Shown here: in pieces, positions 1-8,783 of the stretch
How the letters are laid out: every line of letters begins with the position of its first letter
How positions within the stretch are numbered: position 1 is the stretch's first letter
NCBI RefSeq assembly: GCF_003369445.1
Contig: NZ_QRCU01000018.1
Coordinates: 105,403 to 169,402, forward strand
Reading direction: 5' to 3'
DNA length: 64,000 nucleotides
DNA from: Arthrobacter silvisoli
GTDB lineage: Bacteria; Actinomycetota; Actinomycetes; Actinomycetales; Micrococcaceae
Notes under the pieces: generated by a model
The model's database searches: none
Seen by the model: the letters and a program-made list of their open reading frames with translations, nothing else
What the model was told of the DNA's origin: nothing
Program-made: the position numbers and the translations under genes

Positions 1-2
1 AG

Positions 3-956
3 AGCTACCTTATCCTCGTGCTCCTCGCGATCCTCGCGATCGGCTACTACGTCTCCGACGACTTCCTGACGTTCCGCAACGCCGAAAACGTCATCACCGC
101 CGCCTCGATCGTCGTCGTGCTCGCCATCGGCCAATACTTCGTCATCCTGACGGGCGGCATCGACCTCTCCGTCGGGTCGATCCTGGCCATGTCCACCGTT
201 CTGACGGCACTGACCTTGCAGGCTGGAATGCCCGCCGGCGCGTCCGCAGTGTTCGTGCTTGCCTGTTGTGCCGTCGCCGGATTGATCAACGGCATCCTCG
301 TTGTTTGGTTGAACATCCCTCCATTCATCGCAACGCTCGCCATGATGAGTGCCGTCAAGGGCTTCAGCTACATCATCCAGTCAACAAGCCTGATCGAGAT
401 CCGCGACCAGGGGTTCATCCAGGTCTTCTCCCGCGGCAGCATCCTCGGCATCCGCAACCCCGTCCTGATCTTCATCATTGTTGCCGTGGTCGCGGCTCTT
501 GTGGCCAAGTACACGACGTTCGGCCGCTCCCTCTACGCGATTGGCGGCAACCCTGAAGCCTCGCGCCTTTCGGGCCTGCCCGTCGCGCGGAACCTGATCG
601 TCACCTATACCATTTCCGGGGTTCTGGCTGGCCTGGCAGGCCTTGTCGCGGCGGCCCAGCTACGGCAGGGAAGCTCGCTCATCGGCGTAGGTTACGAACT
701 CGACGCCATTGCTGCCGTCGTGGTGGGTGGTGCCTCCCTCATGGGCGGAAAGGGCGATCCACTGAACGCGGTGATCGGCGTGTTCATCCTGACGACCATC
801 ATCAACATCATGAACCTGGTAGGCATCTCCTCCGAGCCGCAGTTGCTGATCAAGGGCGCAGTGATCATCCTTGCCGTCTTCCTCTCCAGCGCAGGCGGCG
901 TCCAAAGGATCTCAGGATTCTTCTCCAAACATTTCCGGCGCCCGCAGGCCGCCTGA
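3..956 (+). CDS. Sugar ABC transporter permease, RbsC type (5' partial)
   Basis: Inner-membrane permease of a carbohydrate ABC importer (BPD_transp_2/RbsC family). The reading frame is open to the left edge, so the start lies outside the window; about 317 residues are visible and the first GTG at 18 is probably internal. Family hallmarks are GGIDLSVGS near the N-terminus, the EAA-like loop AIGGNPEASRLSGL that docks on the ATPase, and GYELDAIAAVVVGG near the C-terminus, with about eight hydrophobic spans between. The cognate ATPase and binding protein should lie upstream, outside the window. The next gene starts 46 bp downstream on the same strand, so this probably belongs to one operon with the oxidoreductases. 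Substrate is not readable from sequence; ribose-, xylose- or inositol-type sugars are usual. Confidence 0.9.
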   Translation, partial: SYLILVLLAILAIGYYVSDDFLTFRNAENVITAASIVVVLAIGQYFVILTGGIDLSVGSILAMSTVLTALTLQAGMPAGASAVFVLACCAVAGLINGILVVWLNIPPFIATLAMMSAVKGFSYIIQSTSLIEIRDQGFIQVFSRGSILGIRNPVLIFIIVAVVAALVAKYTTFGRSLYAIGGNPEASRLSGLPVARNLIVTYTISGVLAGLAGLVAAAQLRQGSSLIGVGYELDAIAAVVVGGASLMGGKGDPLNAVIGVFILTTIINIMNLVGISSEPQLLIKGAVIILAVFLSSAGGVQRISGFFSKHFRRPQAA

Positions 957-1002
957 CCGGATACCCATCCCCAACTCATTCATCAGCAGAAAGCAGGAAT
1001 TC

Positions 1003-1953
1003 ATGTCCATTCGTCCCTTCGGCCGCACGGATCTGGCCGTCTCCGATATCTGTGTCGGCACGAGTGCGCTCGGGAGCTTTCCCGCCCAGTACGGCTACGA
1101 AGTCGATGAGGACACCGCCGTCGCCACCATCCACCGCGTCTTCGACGGGCCCTTCACCTTCATCGACACCTCCAACGAATACGGTGGGGGCGCCAGCGAA
1201 GAACGGATCGGTCGCGCGATCGCCGAGCGCGGCGGCATTCCCCAGGGATACGTCGTCGCTACGAAGGTCGACCCGATTCCCGGCAGCGCCGACTTCTCCG
1301 GTGACCGCGTCCGCAGGTCTGTCGAGGAAAGCCTCGAGCGCCTCGGCCTCGATAAGCTCCAGCTTGTCTACCTGCATGACCCGGAGAAGATTTCCTTCGA
1401 GGAAGGAGTGGCCAAGGGAGGACCACTCGAAGCCCTCGTCGATCTCCGGGACCAGGGCGTGATCCAGTACCTGGGCGTCGCCGGCGGCCCGATCGAGCTG
1501 GAGCTGCAGTATCTTGCGACGGACGCGTTCGACGCCGTCATCAGCCACAACCGCTACACCCTGGTTGAACAGACCGCCGAGCCACTCCTCGAGGACGCAG
1601 CCCGGCGCGGAGTCGCCTTCGTCAACGCCGCCCCGTTCGGCGGCGGGATGCTCGTCAAGGGACCGCGGGCCGTTCCTCGCTACTGCTACGCACCCGTGGA
1701 CCAGGCAACGATCGATCGGGTCCTGCGCATGGAAGCGCTGTGCGAGCAGCACGACGTCCCACTGGCCGCGGCCGCCCTGCAATTCTCGGTGCGCGATGAG
1801 CGCGTGACATCCACCATCGTTGGCATGTCCCGCCCGGGCCGGGTCGAGGAGACCCTCCGGCTGCTAAACCATGACATCCCCCAGGAACTCTGGGACCAGC
1901 TGTTGCCTCTTGCCAGCGTGGGCCGGAACGGCATTGAAGCCGTAACGGTCTGA
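1003..1953 (+). CDS. Aldo/keto reductase (aldose dehydrogenase type)
   Basis: Cytosolic NAD(P)-dependent oxidoreductase of 316 aa with the aldo/keto reductase TIM barrel. The catalytic tetrad is complete: Asp55 and Tyr60 in FIDTSNEYGGG, Lys88 in VATKVDP and His125 in LVYLHDPE. Overall it resembles the D-threo-aldose/L-fucose 1-dehydrogenase branch, which oxidises free aldoses to lactones. The ATG at 1003 follows AGCAGGA; an earlier in-frame codon would overlap the permease and add a low-complexity tail. It sits between a sugar permease and a GMC dehydrogenase, suggesting it processes the imported sugar or its keto derivative. Exact substrate is unknown. Confidence 0.85.
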   Translation: MSIRPFGRTDLAVSDICVGTSALGSFPAQYGYEVDEDTAVATIHRVFDGPFTFIDTSNEYGGGASEERIGRAIAERGGIPQGYVVATKVDPIPGSADFSGDRVRRSVEESLERLGLDKLQLVYLHDPEKISFEEGVAKGGPLEALVDLRDQGVIQYLGVAGGPIELELQYLATDAFDAVISHNRYTLVEQTAEPLLEDAARRGVAFVNAAPFGGGMLVKGPRAVPRYCYAPVDQATIDRVLRMEALCEQHDVPLAAAALQFSVRDERVTSTIVGMSRPGRVEETLRLLNHDIPQELWDQLLPLASVGRNGIEAVTV

Positions 1954-1996
1954 CTGTCGGGGCGAGTAGCAGGAATTCACGAAAGGAAATGAAGCA

Positions 1997-3649
1997 ATGA
2001 CCAGGAAGAAGCGGCCCGAGCCGGTCGACGTCGTCATCGTCGGCGCCGGTGCGGGCGGGGCAACTGCGGCAAAGGTGCTGTCCGAGGCAGGCCTGAAGGT
2101 GGTGGGCCTCGAGCGTGGGCCATGGCTGAAACCCGAGCACGCTTCGGGCGACGAGCTGAAATTCCTCAACCGGAACTTCATCTGGCAAGACCCGAAGGTC
2201 AAGCCCCGGACCTACCGTCCGAACGACAAGGTCGAGGCGGAAATCACCAACTTCTCCGCGACGCCGCAGGTGGTCGGTGGGGGCACCACCCACTGGGGCG
2301 GCATGGTCCCCCGGATGGCGGAGAGCGATTTCAAGCTCCGCAGCCTGCACGGCGACGTTCCGGGTGCGAGCCTGGTCGACTGGCCGATCTCCTATGACGA
2401 GCTGGAGCCGTACTACACGCGGGTTGAATGGGAGTTCGGCACATCCGGCCTGGCAGGAGCAAACAAGTGGGAAGCGTGGCGGAGCCGCGGCTACCCGACC
2501 AAGCCCTCGCCCCTGAGCCAGATCGGCCGGACCTTTGCCACCGCCATGTCCAAGCTCGGCCACAGCACATTTCCCATGCCACAGGGCATGGTGACCGAGA
2601 CCTACCGGGGCCGCCAACCATTCAGCGAGAACGGCTTCTGGCAGCAGTATCCCGATCCCGGCAACGGCAAGTCCTCTACGCTGATCAGTTTCATTCCCGA
2701 CGCCATTGCAACCGGCCGTTACGACCTCCGCCCCGACTCCTATGTCAGTGAGATCCTCGTGGGCAAGGACGGCCGCGCCACCGGAGTCCGCTACCAGGAC
2801 GAGGACGGAGACGAATTCGTCCAGCACGCCAAGGCCGTCATCGTCTGTGGCGGCGGCATCGAAACGCCCCGCCTGCTGCTCATGTCGAAGTCCGGTCTCT
2901 TTCCGGACGGCCTCGGCAACGGCAGCGGCATGGTCGGCAAGAACGCCACCTTCCACCAGTATTCCTTCTCCGTCGGCCTGTTCGACCGTGAGGTGAGCGA
3001 TCCCCTGTACGGGTGGGCAGGCCACTACATGAGCCTGTGCTCATTTGACTTCTACGAAACAGACGAGAGCCGGGGCCACATCCTGGGATCGCTCATTTTC
3101 CCTTCAATGATCGGCCACCCGGTGAACTGGAGCTTCCCCGGCCGGCCCACGTGGGGGCAAGCAGCGAAGGACGCGGACCGCGAATTCTTCAACCACAGCA
3201 TGAAGATTGGCGTCCTGCTGCACGATCTGCCGGTCGAGGACAACAGGGTCGACCTCGACCCGAACGTCAAGGACGCGTGGGGCCTGCCGGTCGCCCGGAT
3301 TACCCATACGCCCCACTCCAACGACTTCGCCCAGGAACGCTGGCAGGTCGCCAAAAACGGGGAAATCCTTGAGGCCGCAGGCGCGAAAAAGGTCATCCCG
3401 GTCAATATGGAGCGGATCACGGGCAACACCTCCCACGAACTGGGCACCGCCCGCATGGGCAACGACCCGGCAACGTCCGTCGTCGACCGCTGGTGCCGCT
3501 CCCACGAAGTACCGAACCTCTACGTCTTCGACGCAAGCTTCTTCCCGACCGCGACCGGCATCAATCCAGCCCTGACAATCATGGCCAACGCCTGGCGGTG
3601 CTCTGACCGGATCCTCCAGGTCGACCGCCACGGCTGGTCCGAAAACTGA
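1997..3649 (+). CDS. GMC-family FAD-dependent sugar dehydrogenase, large subunit
   Basis: Flavoprotein of 550 aa. An N-terminal Rossmann motif GAGAGG (residues 16-21) binds FAD, and GGGTTHWGGM is the second flavin-contact segment. The C-terminal GMC_oxred_C part carries the candidate catalytic His480 (TSHELGTARMG) and Asn523 (TGINPALT). It resembles the catalytic subunits of gluconate 2-dehydrogenase and of glucoside/pyranose 3-dehydrogenases, which oxidise a sugar hydroxyl and pass electrons to a carrier. The ATG at 1997 follows GAAAGGAAATGAAGCA. It is followed 33 bp later by a Gluconate_2-dh3 small subunit, so the two probably form a complex. Sugar specificity is inference. Confidence 0.85.
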   Translation: MTRKKRPEPVDVVIVGAGAGGATAAKVLSEAGLKVVGLERGPWLKPEHASGDELKFLNRNFIWQDPKVKPRTYRPNDKVEAEITNFSATPQVVGGGTTHWGGMVPRMAESDFKLRSLHGDVPGASLVDWPISYDELEPYYTRVEWEFGTSGLAGANKWEAWRSRGYPTKPSPLSQIGRTFATAMSKLGHSTFPMPQGMVTETYRGRQPFSENGFWQQYPDPGNGKSSTLISFIPDAIATGRYDLRPDSYVSEILVGKDGRATGVRYQDEDGDEFVQHAKAVIVCGGGIETPRLLLMSKSGLFPDGLGNGSGMVGKNATFHQYSFSVGLFDREVSDPLYGWAGHYMSLCSFDFYETDESRGHILGSLIFPSMIGHPVNWSFPGRPTWGQAAKDADREFFNHSMKIGVLLHDLPVEDNRVDLDPNVKDAWGLPVARITHTPHSNDFAQERWQVAKNGEILEAAGAKKVIPVNMERITGNTSHELGTARMGNDPATSVVDRWCRSHEVPNLYVFDASFFPTATGINPALTIMANAWRCSDRILQVDRHGWSEN

Positions 3650-3682
3650 TCCATACCTCACAGACACGAAAGGAAAGCTCAC

Positions 3683-4396
3683 ATGGGACAGGCGGAATGG
3701 GCCACGGTACCCATCTCTACCCGGGACGTTGACGGCCCGGTCTTCTTCACCGAGCACGAGTGGAAGACGATCGAGGCGGCGTCAGCCCGGATCATCCCCA
3801 CCGACCACCACCCGGGTGCGCGTGAGGCCAAGGTCGTGCGCTTCATTGACCGGATGCTGGCAGGAACGCAGTTCATCTTCGCGGCCGCGGATGGCAACGG
3901 GTTCCTCCGGCTGGAAGGCCGCGACGAAACAGCGTGGCAGGAGCGCATCAAACAGCGCCGGGAGTTTTACCGCGAGGGCATCGTGGAGTTGGACCGGCTA
4001 GCCAAGGAACGGGCCGAAGCCGAGTTCATCCGGCTTTCGGAAGAGGACCAGGACGCTGTACTCGAAACCCTTTCGGGCAGCCCCAAACCGAACACCTTCT
4101 CGCTCGGGCACTCCGAAGTTGGGCTTGGGGGCGCGCCGGCAGGCAATCAGCCCGTCAACGAGGACTTCCTGGAGTTCTTCCCCTTGCTCGTGCTGAATAC
4201 CCGTCAAGGGTTCTACGGCGACCCGGTGTACGGGGGCAACGAGAACCGGGTCGGTTGGGGCGTCATCGGCTTCGACGGCCCCCCGTCGCTGGCGTCAACC
4301 ATGGACGGCAGCTACACCACCCGCAAGTACATGGTGGAGGGGGCAGAGTGGCCATACGATCAGCATCCCGAAGTCCTGCGCTTCCGGCGCCCGTGA
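3683..4396 (+). CDS. Gluconate 2-dehydrogenase subunit 3 family protein
   Basis: 237-aa partner subunit of the upstream GMC flavoprotein (Gluconate_2-dh3 family). The ATG at 3683 follows AAAGGAAAGCTCAC. Recognisable parts are the N-terminal FFTEHEWKTIEAASARIIPTD segment and the C-terminal TRQGFYGDPVYGGN and GFDGPP motifs typical of the family. Many homologues start with a twin-arginine signal and escort the catalytic subunit out of the cell. None is visible here, so this complex may stay cytoplasmic or use a different electron acceptor. No haem-binding CxxCH is present in either subunit. Confidence 0.8.
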   Translation: MGQAEWATVPISTRDVDGPVFFTEHEWKTIEAASARIIPTDHHPGAREAKVVRFIDRMLAGTQFIFAAADGNGFLRLEGRDETAWQERIKQRREFYREGIVELDRLAKERAEAEFIRLSEEDQDAVLETLSGSPKPNTFSLGHSEVGLGGAPAGNQPVNEDFLEFFPLLVLNTRQGFYGDPVYGGNENRVGWGVIGFDGPPSLASTMDGSYTTRKYMVEGAEWPYDQHPEVLRFRRP

Positions 4397-4458
4397 CATT
4401 TGGCGCGCCGATCGGCGTCGCGCTACCGGACCGCTCGCGGGTGACCGAGGATAATGGT

Positions 4459-5538
4459 GTGGTGTCCACGACCCCAGTGCCCTCGGAAACCCGTACCTCC
4501 AACGGTCGTGGAGAGCGGCTGGCTTCCAGGTCAAAGGCCCCCCGGATGTCGGACGTTGCCCGGCTCGCCGGCGTATCGCAGCAGACGGTGTCACGGGTTG
4601 TCAGGGGAGCATCCAACGTAGATCCGGACATTCGTCAACGGGTCGAGCAGGCCATCGCACAACTGCGGTATCGGCGAAACCCGGCAGCTGCGGCTCTCGC
4701 CAGCAACCGGACCATGACGATCGGGGTTGTCAGCTTCGAACTATCCGTCCTGGGGCCAACAGTGGCCTTGTACGGTATTTCCGAGGAAGCGCGCCAACAC
4801 GGCTATGCGACGCGTTTGGTCACACTGGCAAGTCTCCACCGGGACGATATCCGGGCCGCTTTTGAATCCATCAACTCGGACACGGTTGACGGCGTGATCG
4901 TACTCGCGCCCCTCCTGGATGCCATCACGGTTCTCGAGGGCCTCGACATCGGCGTTCCCGTGGTCACATTCCAGCAAGGATCGCAGCCGAGTCCGACCAG
5001 CGTTTCCGTTGACGAAGTGCGAGGGGCACGGATGGTGGTCCGCCACCTGCTGGACCTTGGGCACGAAACGGTGTGGCACGTCCAAGGCCCGCCCGGCTGG
5101 ATGGCAACATCCGCCCGCGTCCAAGGCTGGGCAGCGGAACTGGGGGCGGCTGGACGCTTCGTTCCGACCCCACTCGCAACGTCAGATTGGTCGGCGGCGG
5201 AGGGATACCGGGTTGGCTGTGAACTTGCCGCACGGCAGGACGTCACGGCGGTCTTCGCCGCCAACGATCCCTTCGCGCTGGGAGTAATCAAGGCCATGGA
5301 CGAGGCCGGGCGCAATGTACCTGGCGACGTCAGCGTTGTGGGCTTCGACGACGTCAAAGAAGCGCCGTATTTTCGGCCGGCACTAACGACCGTGAAGCTG
5401 GATTTCGAAGCCATCGGTCACATCGCTGTGAGCCGTATCCTGGCCATGATCAAAGAGGAAGCCGAGGGAGACATCCCTCTGCTGGAACCGCGCCTGATAG
5501 TCCGCGACACAACATCACCGCCGCGAAGCCAGCGCTGA
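4459..5538 (+). CDS. LacI-family transcriptional regulator
   Basis: 359-aa DNA-binding regulator. The helix-turn-helix begins at about residue 30 (MSDVARLAGVSQQTVSRVV), followed by the hinge RYRRNPAAAALAS and a periplasmic-binding-protein-like effector domain ending in a typical GFDDVKEAPYFRPALTTV segment. I chose the GTG at 4459, which follows CCGAGGATAAT; GTG 4462 is equally possible, and ATG 4546 would start directly at the HTH. It lies 62 bp after the dehydrogenase operon and 126 bp before a 22-bp palindrome of LacI operator type. It probably controls the downstream hydrolase and perhaps the sugar operon. The inducer is unknown. Confidence 0.85.
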   Translation: MVSTTPVPSETRTSNGRGERLASRSKAPRMSDVARLAGVSQQTVSRVVRGASNVDPDIRQRVEQAIAQLRYRRNPAAAALASNRTMTIGVVSFELSVLGPTVALYGISEEARQHGYATRLVTLASLHRDDIRAAFESINSDTVDGVIVLAPLLDAITVLEGLDIGVPVVTFQQGSQPSPTSVSVDEVRGARMVVRHLLDLGHETVWHVQGPPGWMATSARVQGWAAELGAAGRFVPTPLATSDWSAAEGYRVGCELAARQDVTAVFAANDPFALGVIKAMDEAGRNVPGDVSVVGFDDVKEAPYFRPALTTVKLDFEAIGHIAVSRILAMIKEEAEGDIPLLEPRLIVRDTTSPPRSQR

Positions 5539-5664
5539 CCTAAAGCTGTACTGGCACCGCCTGCCGCTACTCAAGGCTCGATGCCTTGTCTGAATAAACG
5601 GGCCCCGCCCACCTCCAGAAAACCAAGACACCAGGTCTTGCAATTCCCTACCAGATCGCAATAC

Positions 5665-5686
5665 CGTGAGTTAGCGCTAACTCACG
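5665..5686. promoter_or_regulatory. Perfect 22-bp palindrome, LacI-type operator
   Basis: The core GTGAGTTAGCGCTAACTCAC at 5666-5685 is its own reverse complement, and the flanking C/G pair extends it to 22 bp. The centre TTAGCGCTAA is the usual central-CG operator form of LacI/GalR regulators. It lies 30 bp before the hydrolase start at 5716, where repressor binding would block transcription or elongation. The adjacent LacI-type regulator is the obvious candidate to bind it. Confidence 0.75.
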
Positions 5687-5715
5687 TACTCGAAGAAGAG
5701 AAAAGAGAGAAAGCA

Positions 5716-6807
5716 ATGGTCGATCCATTTGTCGTCGTAGCGGTTTCGCCGCGGACCATCAATGTGAAGAATCCCGGCGACGGCGTTGCCAACGTCAAGC
5801 GCATCAACGAATTCATCGATACGGCAGTGATGGTCGGGACCTGGGAGGGCTCACCGGTCAAGCTGGTTGTCCTTCCGGAGATGGCGATCCAGGGCATGAT
5901 CGCCAACACGCCGGGAAACCGCGAAAAGGAGCGCCACTTTGCCGTGACGATCCCTGGGCCGGAGACGGACGAGCTGGCGAAAAAAGCCGTGGAACTCAAC
6001 ACCTACATCGCTGCCGAACTGTACATGGTGAAGGACGAGGACTTCCCCGACCGCCACTTCAATGTCGCCTTCATCATCGATCCGCAGGGCGAGATCATCT
6101 ATAAGCGCTACAAGGCCACCAGTGATGCCTACGAAGGCGGCATGCTCGGCAACATGAACCCGCACGACGTGTGGGACGAGTGGATTGAAAAGAAGGGGAA
6201 CGGCAACCCAATGGACGCCATCTTCCCGGTGGCGAAGACCGAGATCGGCAACATCGGGTATGCCATCTGCCACGAGGGTGTCTACCCGGAAGTCGCGCGG
6301 GGCCTGGCCATGAACGGCGCCGAGATCATCATCCGGGGCACGCTGATCGAGCCGGCCGTCCAAAACGGCATGTGGGAACTGCAGAACCGTGCACACGCCA
6401 TGTTCAACTCGGCGTACGTCGTCGCTCCGAACCTGGGGCCCGAAGTCCGCGAGGACGGGAGCATGCAGGACCTGTTCGGCGGCCAGTCCATGATTGTCGG
6501 GCCGCGGGGGCAGATACTCACCAAGCAGCAGGGCTGGACCTCCGGCGACTCGTTCGTCTGCACCACAATCGACATCGAGGCGCTCCGCCGCGCCCGTGTC
6601 TCGAACGGCTTGTACAACCAGTTCAAGGATCTGCGCACAGAGCAGTATCGGGTCATCTACGACAACCCGATCTACCCGAAGAACCAGTACCTCGATGCCC
6701 CGCCGAGCGAAGGCTGGCTGGCCCGGGAAGACTCAACACGGGCCGCCAATATCGAGAAGCTCATCGAGCGCGGTGTCCTCACGCCGCCGTCCGGCTACAA
6801 GGCCTGA
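5716..6807 (+). CDS. Nitrilase-superfamily carbon-nitrogen hydrolase (amidase/formamidase-like)
   Basis: 363-aa cytosolic hydrolase with the nitrilase Glu-Lys-Cys catalytic set: Glu55 in VLPEMAIQG, Lys133 in YKRYKAT and the nucleophile Cys185 in YAICHEGVYPE. Length and the late IYPKNQYLD region resemble aliphatic amidase/formamidase-like members rather than classical nitrilases. The expected reaction is cleavage of an amide or nitrile C-N bond, releasing ammonia. The ATG at 5716 follows AGAGAGAAAGCA; an upstream in-frame ATG at 5581 would run through the operator and is rejected. The gene is monocistronic, bounded by the palindrome upstream and a strong hairpin downstream. Substrate is not predictable. 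Confidence 0.85.
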   Translation: MVDPFVVVAVSPRTINVKNPGDGVANVKRINEFIDTAVMVGTWEGSPVKLVVLPEMAIQGMIANTPGNREKERHFAVTIPGPETDELAKKAVELNTYIAAELYMVKDEDFPDRHFNVAFIIDPQGEIIYKRYKATSDAYEGGMLGNMNPHDVWDEWIEKKGNGNPMDAIFPVAKTEIGNIGYAICHEGVYPEVARGLAMNGAEIIIRGTLIEPAVQNGMWELQNRAHAMFNSAYVVAPNLGPEVREDGSMQDLFGGQSMIVGPRGQILTKQQGWTSGDSFVCTTIDIEALRRARVSNGLYNQFKDLRTEQYRVIYDNPIYPKNQYLDAPPSEGWLAREDSTRAANIEKLIERGVLTPPSGYKA

Positions 6808-6828
6808 CTCCTGCAAGGCCTAAGGTAC

Positions 6829-6871
6829 GGAATTGGCCGGGGAACACGTCTCGTGGACCCCGGCCAATTCC
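6829..6871 (+). terminator. Hairpin terminator after the hydrolase
   Basis: A perfect 14-bp stem, GGAATTGGCCGGGG (6829-6842) with CCCCGGCCAATTCC (6858-6871), closes a 15-nt loop 22 bp after the stop codon. There is no T-tract, which is usual for actinobacterial terminators. Confidence 0.75.
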
Positions 6872-7730
6872 ATGTGAGGGCGACCATGCCCCCCTGAGCG
6901 GGGACCGCAGGAGCGGCGCCACGCTTCTGCACGTCATGACGATCCCGATAAGTCCGATGCAGCCCAGAATGTCTTCCTCTTACTTCTGCGCCGGTCCGGA
7001 ACGCGATCCCGTCTGTGGATGAACGGTCACGCGGCCCAGGCTGGGTCGCCGCTTCCACGTCCTGTGCTCCCAAACCGCCTACACGAAATGGGGACTTGAC
7101 GGACAGGAGATGGCGCTGGGGGAGGGCCGGCTTCCAAACCATCCTGAATGCGGCATTGAACCTTCGGGACTTTGTCCCCGGCTTGCCCCGGACAGACTTG
7201 CCCCGGACAGAAATGCACGGGCAAGGACCTGCGTTGGGCTCGGCTGAGCCGGGGATCTCCGGAGTCGGAGCGACCGCGCGCGTCCGTCACGGTAGTCCTT
7301 GCCCTCTAAACACTGCACCATACGTGGGGTCGGGCCTCACAATTCGCACAAAACTGGGTGTGCGCAATGTGCACGCCTGGGGCTTTGGATTCGATGGGGG
7401 GAGTGGCGGGTTTTCCATGGTTGGCGCCCGGTTCGAGTCCGGCCTCGCTTTCCTGGGCTGGTTGGGGTTCTGTGGTCTTGCTCCTTCATGGCGGGGTAGG
7501 AGCAGGACGAGATGACTACTGGCTGATTGGTGGTTTGCACTCCGCGGTCCGGAGGCGGGCGTGACGGTGTCCGTTTGTCCGGCTTCAACTTCACCCCCCG
7601 GGCCTCGCCGGCTTCAGAGTCGCGGGTGGTCGGAAGGCCTCCCGGCATGGAAGTTGCTTTCAAACGGATTACCTCTGGGGGTACTCTGGACGGACTTCGC
7701 TTTGAGGAGGCAGCCTGAAAGGTGGTATCA
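6872..7730. other. Gene-poor stretch, no supportable gene
   Basis: About 860 bp in which the open frames have non-protein-like composition and lack good ribosome sites. Visible structure is a tandem duplication of CTTGCCCCGGACAGA at 7182-7196 and 7197-7211. Around 7428-7446 there is a short T-arm-like string (GGTTCGAGTCC) with no matching acceptor stem. The region may be decayed coding DNA or an old junction. Confidence 0.5.
7182..7211. repeat. Tandem 15-bp direct repeat
   Basis: Two exact head-to-tail copies of CTTGCCCCGGACAGA lie in otherwise gene-free DNA. This looks like a replication-slippage duplication; no function is evident. Confidence 0.8.
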
Positions 7731-8039
7731 GTGCGCGTAGGGCTCAAGGATAAATGGGATCGGCTCGGTTCTGAGGCGAAGACGTGGCTACTGGAACATC
7801 CGGCCTGCCTGGTTCTTCCCCCGGCGATATCGGCGGAATTCTGCACGGACCCACTCGAGGACCTGGAGTTCGACCAGCAGGGACGGGTTGTACTCTGCCG
7901 GGAGGACCGTGATTTTATCCGGGATAAGGCGGAGGCTGCCGGAACCATCCGCGTCCCGACGGAGGAGTACTTGTTCTTCGATACGGCCCCTGTGCCCGTA
8001 GTGCGGGTGCCCGGCGAGGCTTCGCGGTTCAGGTCATAG
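7731..8039 (+). CDS. Small conserved-looking hypothetical protein
   Basis: 102-aa soluble protein of unknown function. The GTG at 7731 is preceded by a strong AAAGGTGG Shine-Dalgarno; a GTG at 7722 would overlap that site. Composition is protein-like, with an N-terminal KDKWDRLGSEAKTWLLEHP helix, a central segment with alternating acidic residues, and a final hydrophobic stretch. There are no membrane spans, signal peptide or metal-binding motif. It stands alone inside a gene-poor region, so neighbours give no hint of role. Confidence 0.6.
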   Translation: MRVGLKDKWDRLGSEAKTWLLEHPACLVLPPAISAEFCTDPLEDLEFDQQGRVVLCREDRDFIRDKAEAAGTIRVPTEEYLFFDTAPVPVVRVPGEASRFRS

Positions 8040-8377
8040 GTGCGTGGCCCGTCTGCAACCCCACCAGGCCGAAATGCCACGGGTGACCCCGAGCAACGCG
8101 GCGGTCCGGCTCAGACCGGGATCGGCTCCGCCAAAGGGGCCAGCGTAACGCGGCGGTGAAGCCGATGGCCGACTTGAAGAATTCAAGGTGATTCTTCGGC
8201 TGCCTGATCCCCTCCGCTACTACAGCCTGCTCCAATTCCTGGGAATGAGATTGCCCGGGCGCGAAGCAGCCTCCGAAGGGGAGCTGTTGTGCATCTGCGG
8301 TGCAGGCCGTCGTGCTTGGCCTCAGCGACGATCCCGACCCTGATCCTGACGGGCATGTTTGCTCGCCGTGGCCTTGA

Positions 8378-8563
8378 TGGAACGCCGGACGCCTGGCCCA
8401 TGAGATGGTCATCCTTCCGATGCCGGACGGTGAAGGACAAGGAATCCTGCCCGGTGCTTCCGGGTGGGTGACGGCCACCCTTTCCCCTGGCCGCTATGAA
8501 CTCATCTGCAACTTTCCGGGCCACTATGTCGCAGGGATGTTCACGCAGCTCACCGTCACCTGA
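8378..8563 (+). pseudogene. C-terminal remnant of a blue-copper (cupredoxin) protein
   Basis: Reading in this frame gives NAGRLAHEMVILPM, then LSPGRYELICNFPGHYVAGM, then FTQLTVT and a stop. This is the C-terminal half of a plastocyanin/sulfocyanin-like domain, with the upstream ligand His (AHE) and the type-1 copper loop Cys-X4-His-X4-Met intact. An in-frame TGA at 8375 closes the frame just upstream, and the N-terminal strands and export signal are not found in any frame nearby. A 52-residue product could start at ATG 8405 but would lack the His ligand. Such proteins are normally exported electron carriers. Confidence 0.6.
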
Positions 8564-8783
8564 GCCACCTCACCGCACTCACCGCATCGGACCGGGCATC
8601 GGATCTGTGGGCACGTGACCGTCGCGATGGTGGACGGGGCCCGCCGCATCCTGACGGGTCCTGCCCACAGCAAGGACTGGGCCGGCGTCGATGTCGGACT
8701 TAAGTCCCTGTTCCGGAGGGCGGCTCCGGCGTACTTTGCAAGTGGAGTCCTGCTTATCCGGGGCCCACACCCAAGGGGGCATC

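Noticed and set aside
7165..7181. Possible DosR box containing GGGACTTTGTCCC
   Set aside because: The half-site spacing is shorter than in the fourteen accepted sites, and there is no gene start behind it.
7421..7450. tRNA-like GGTTCGAGTCC string
   Set aside because: A T-arm-like sequence is present, but no D-arm, anticodon arm or matching acceptor stem can be built around it.
8029..8478. 149-codon minus-strand frame in the gene-poor tract
   Set aside because: It has non-protein-like composition and lies antisense to the cupredoxin remnant.
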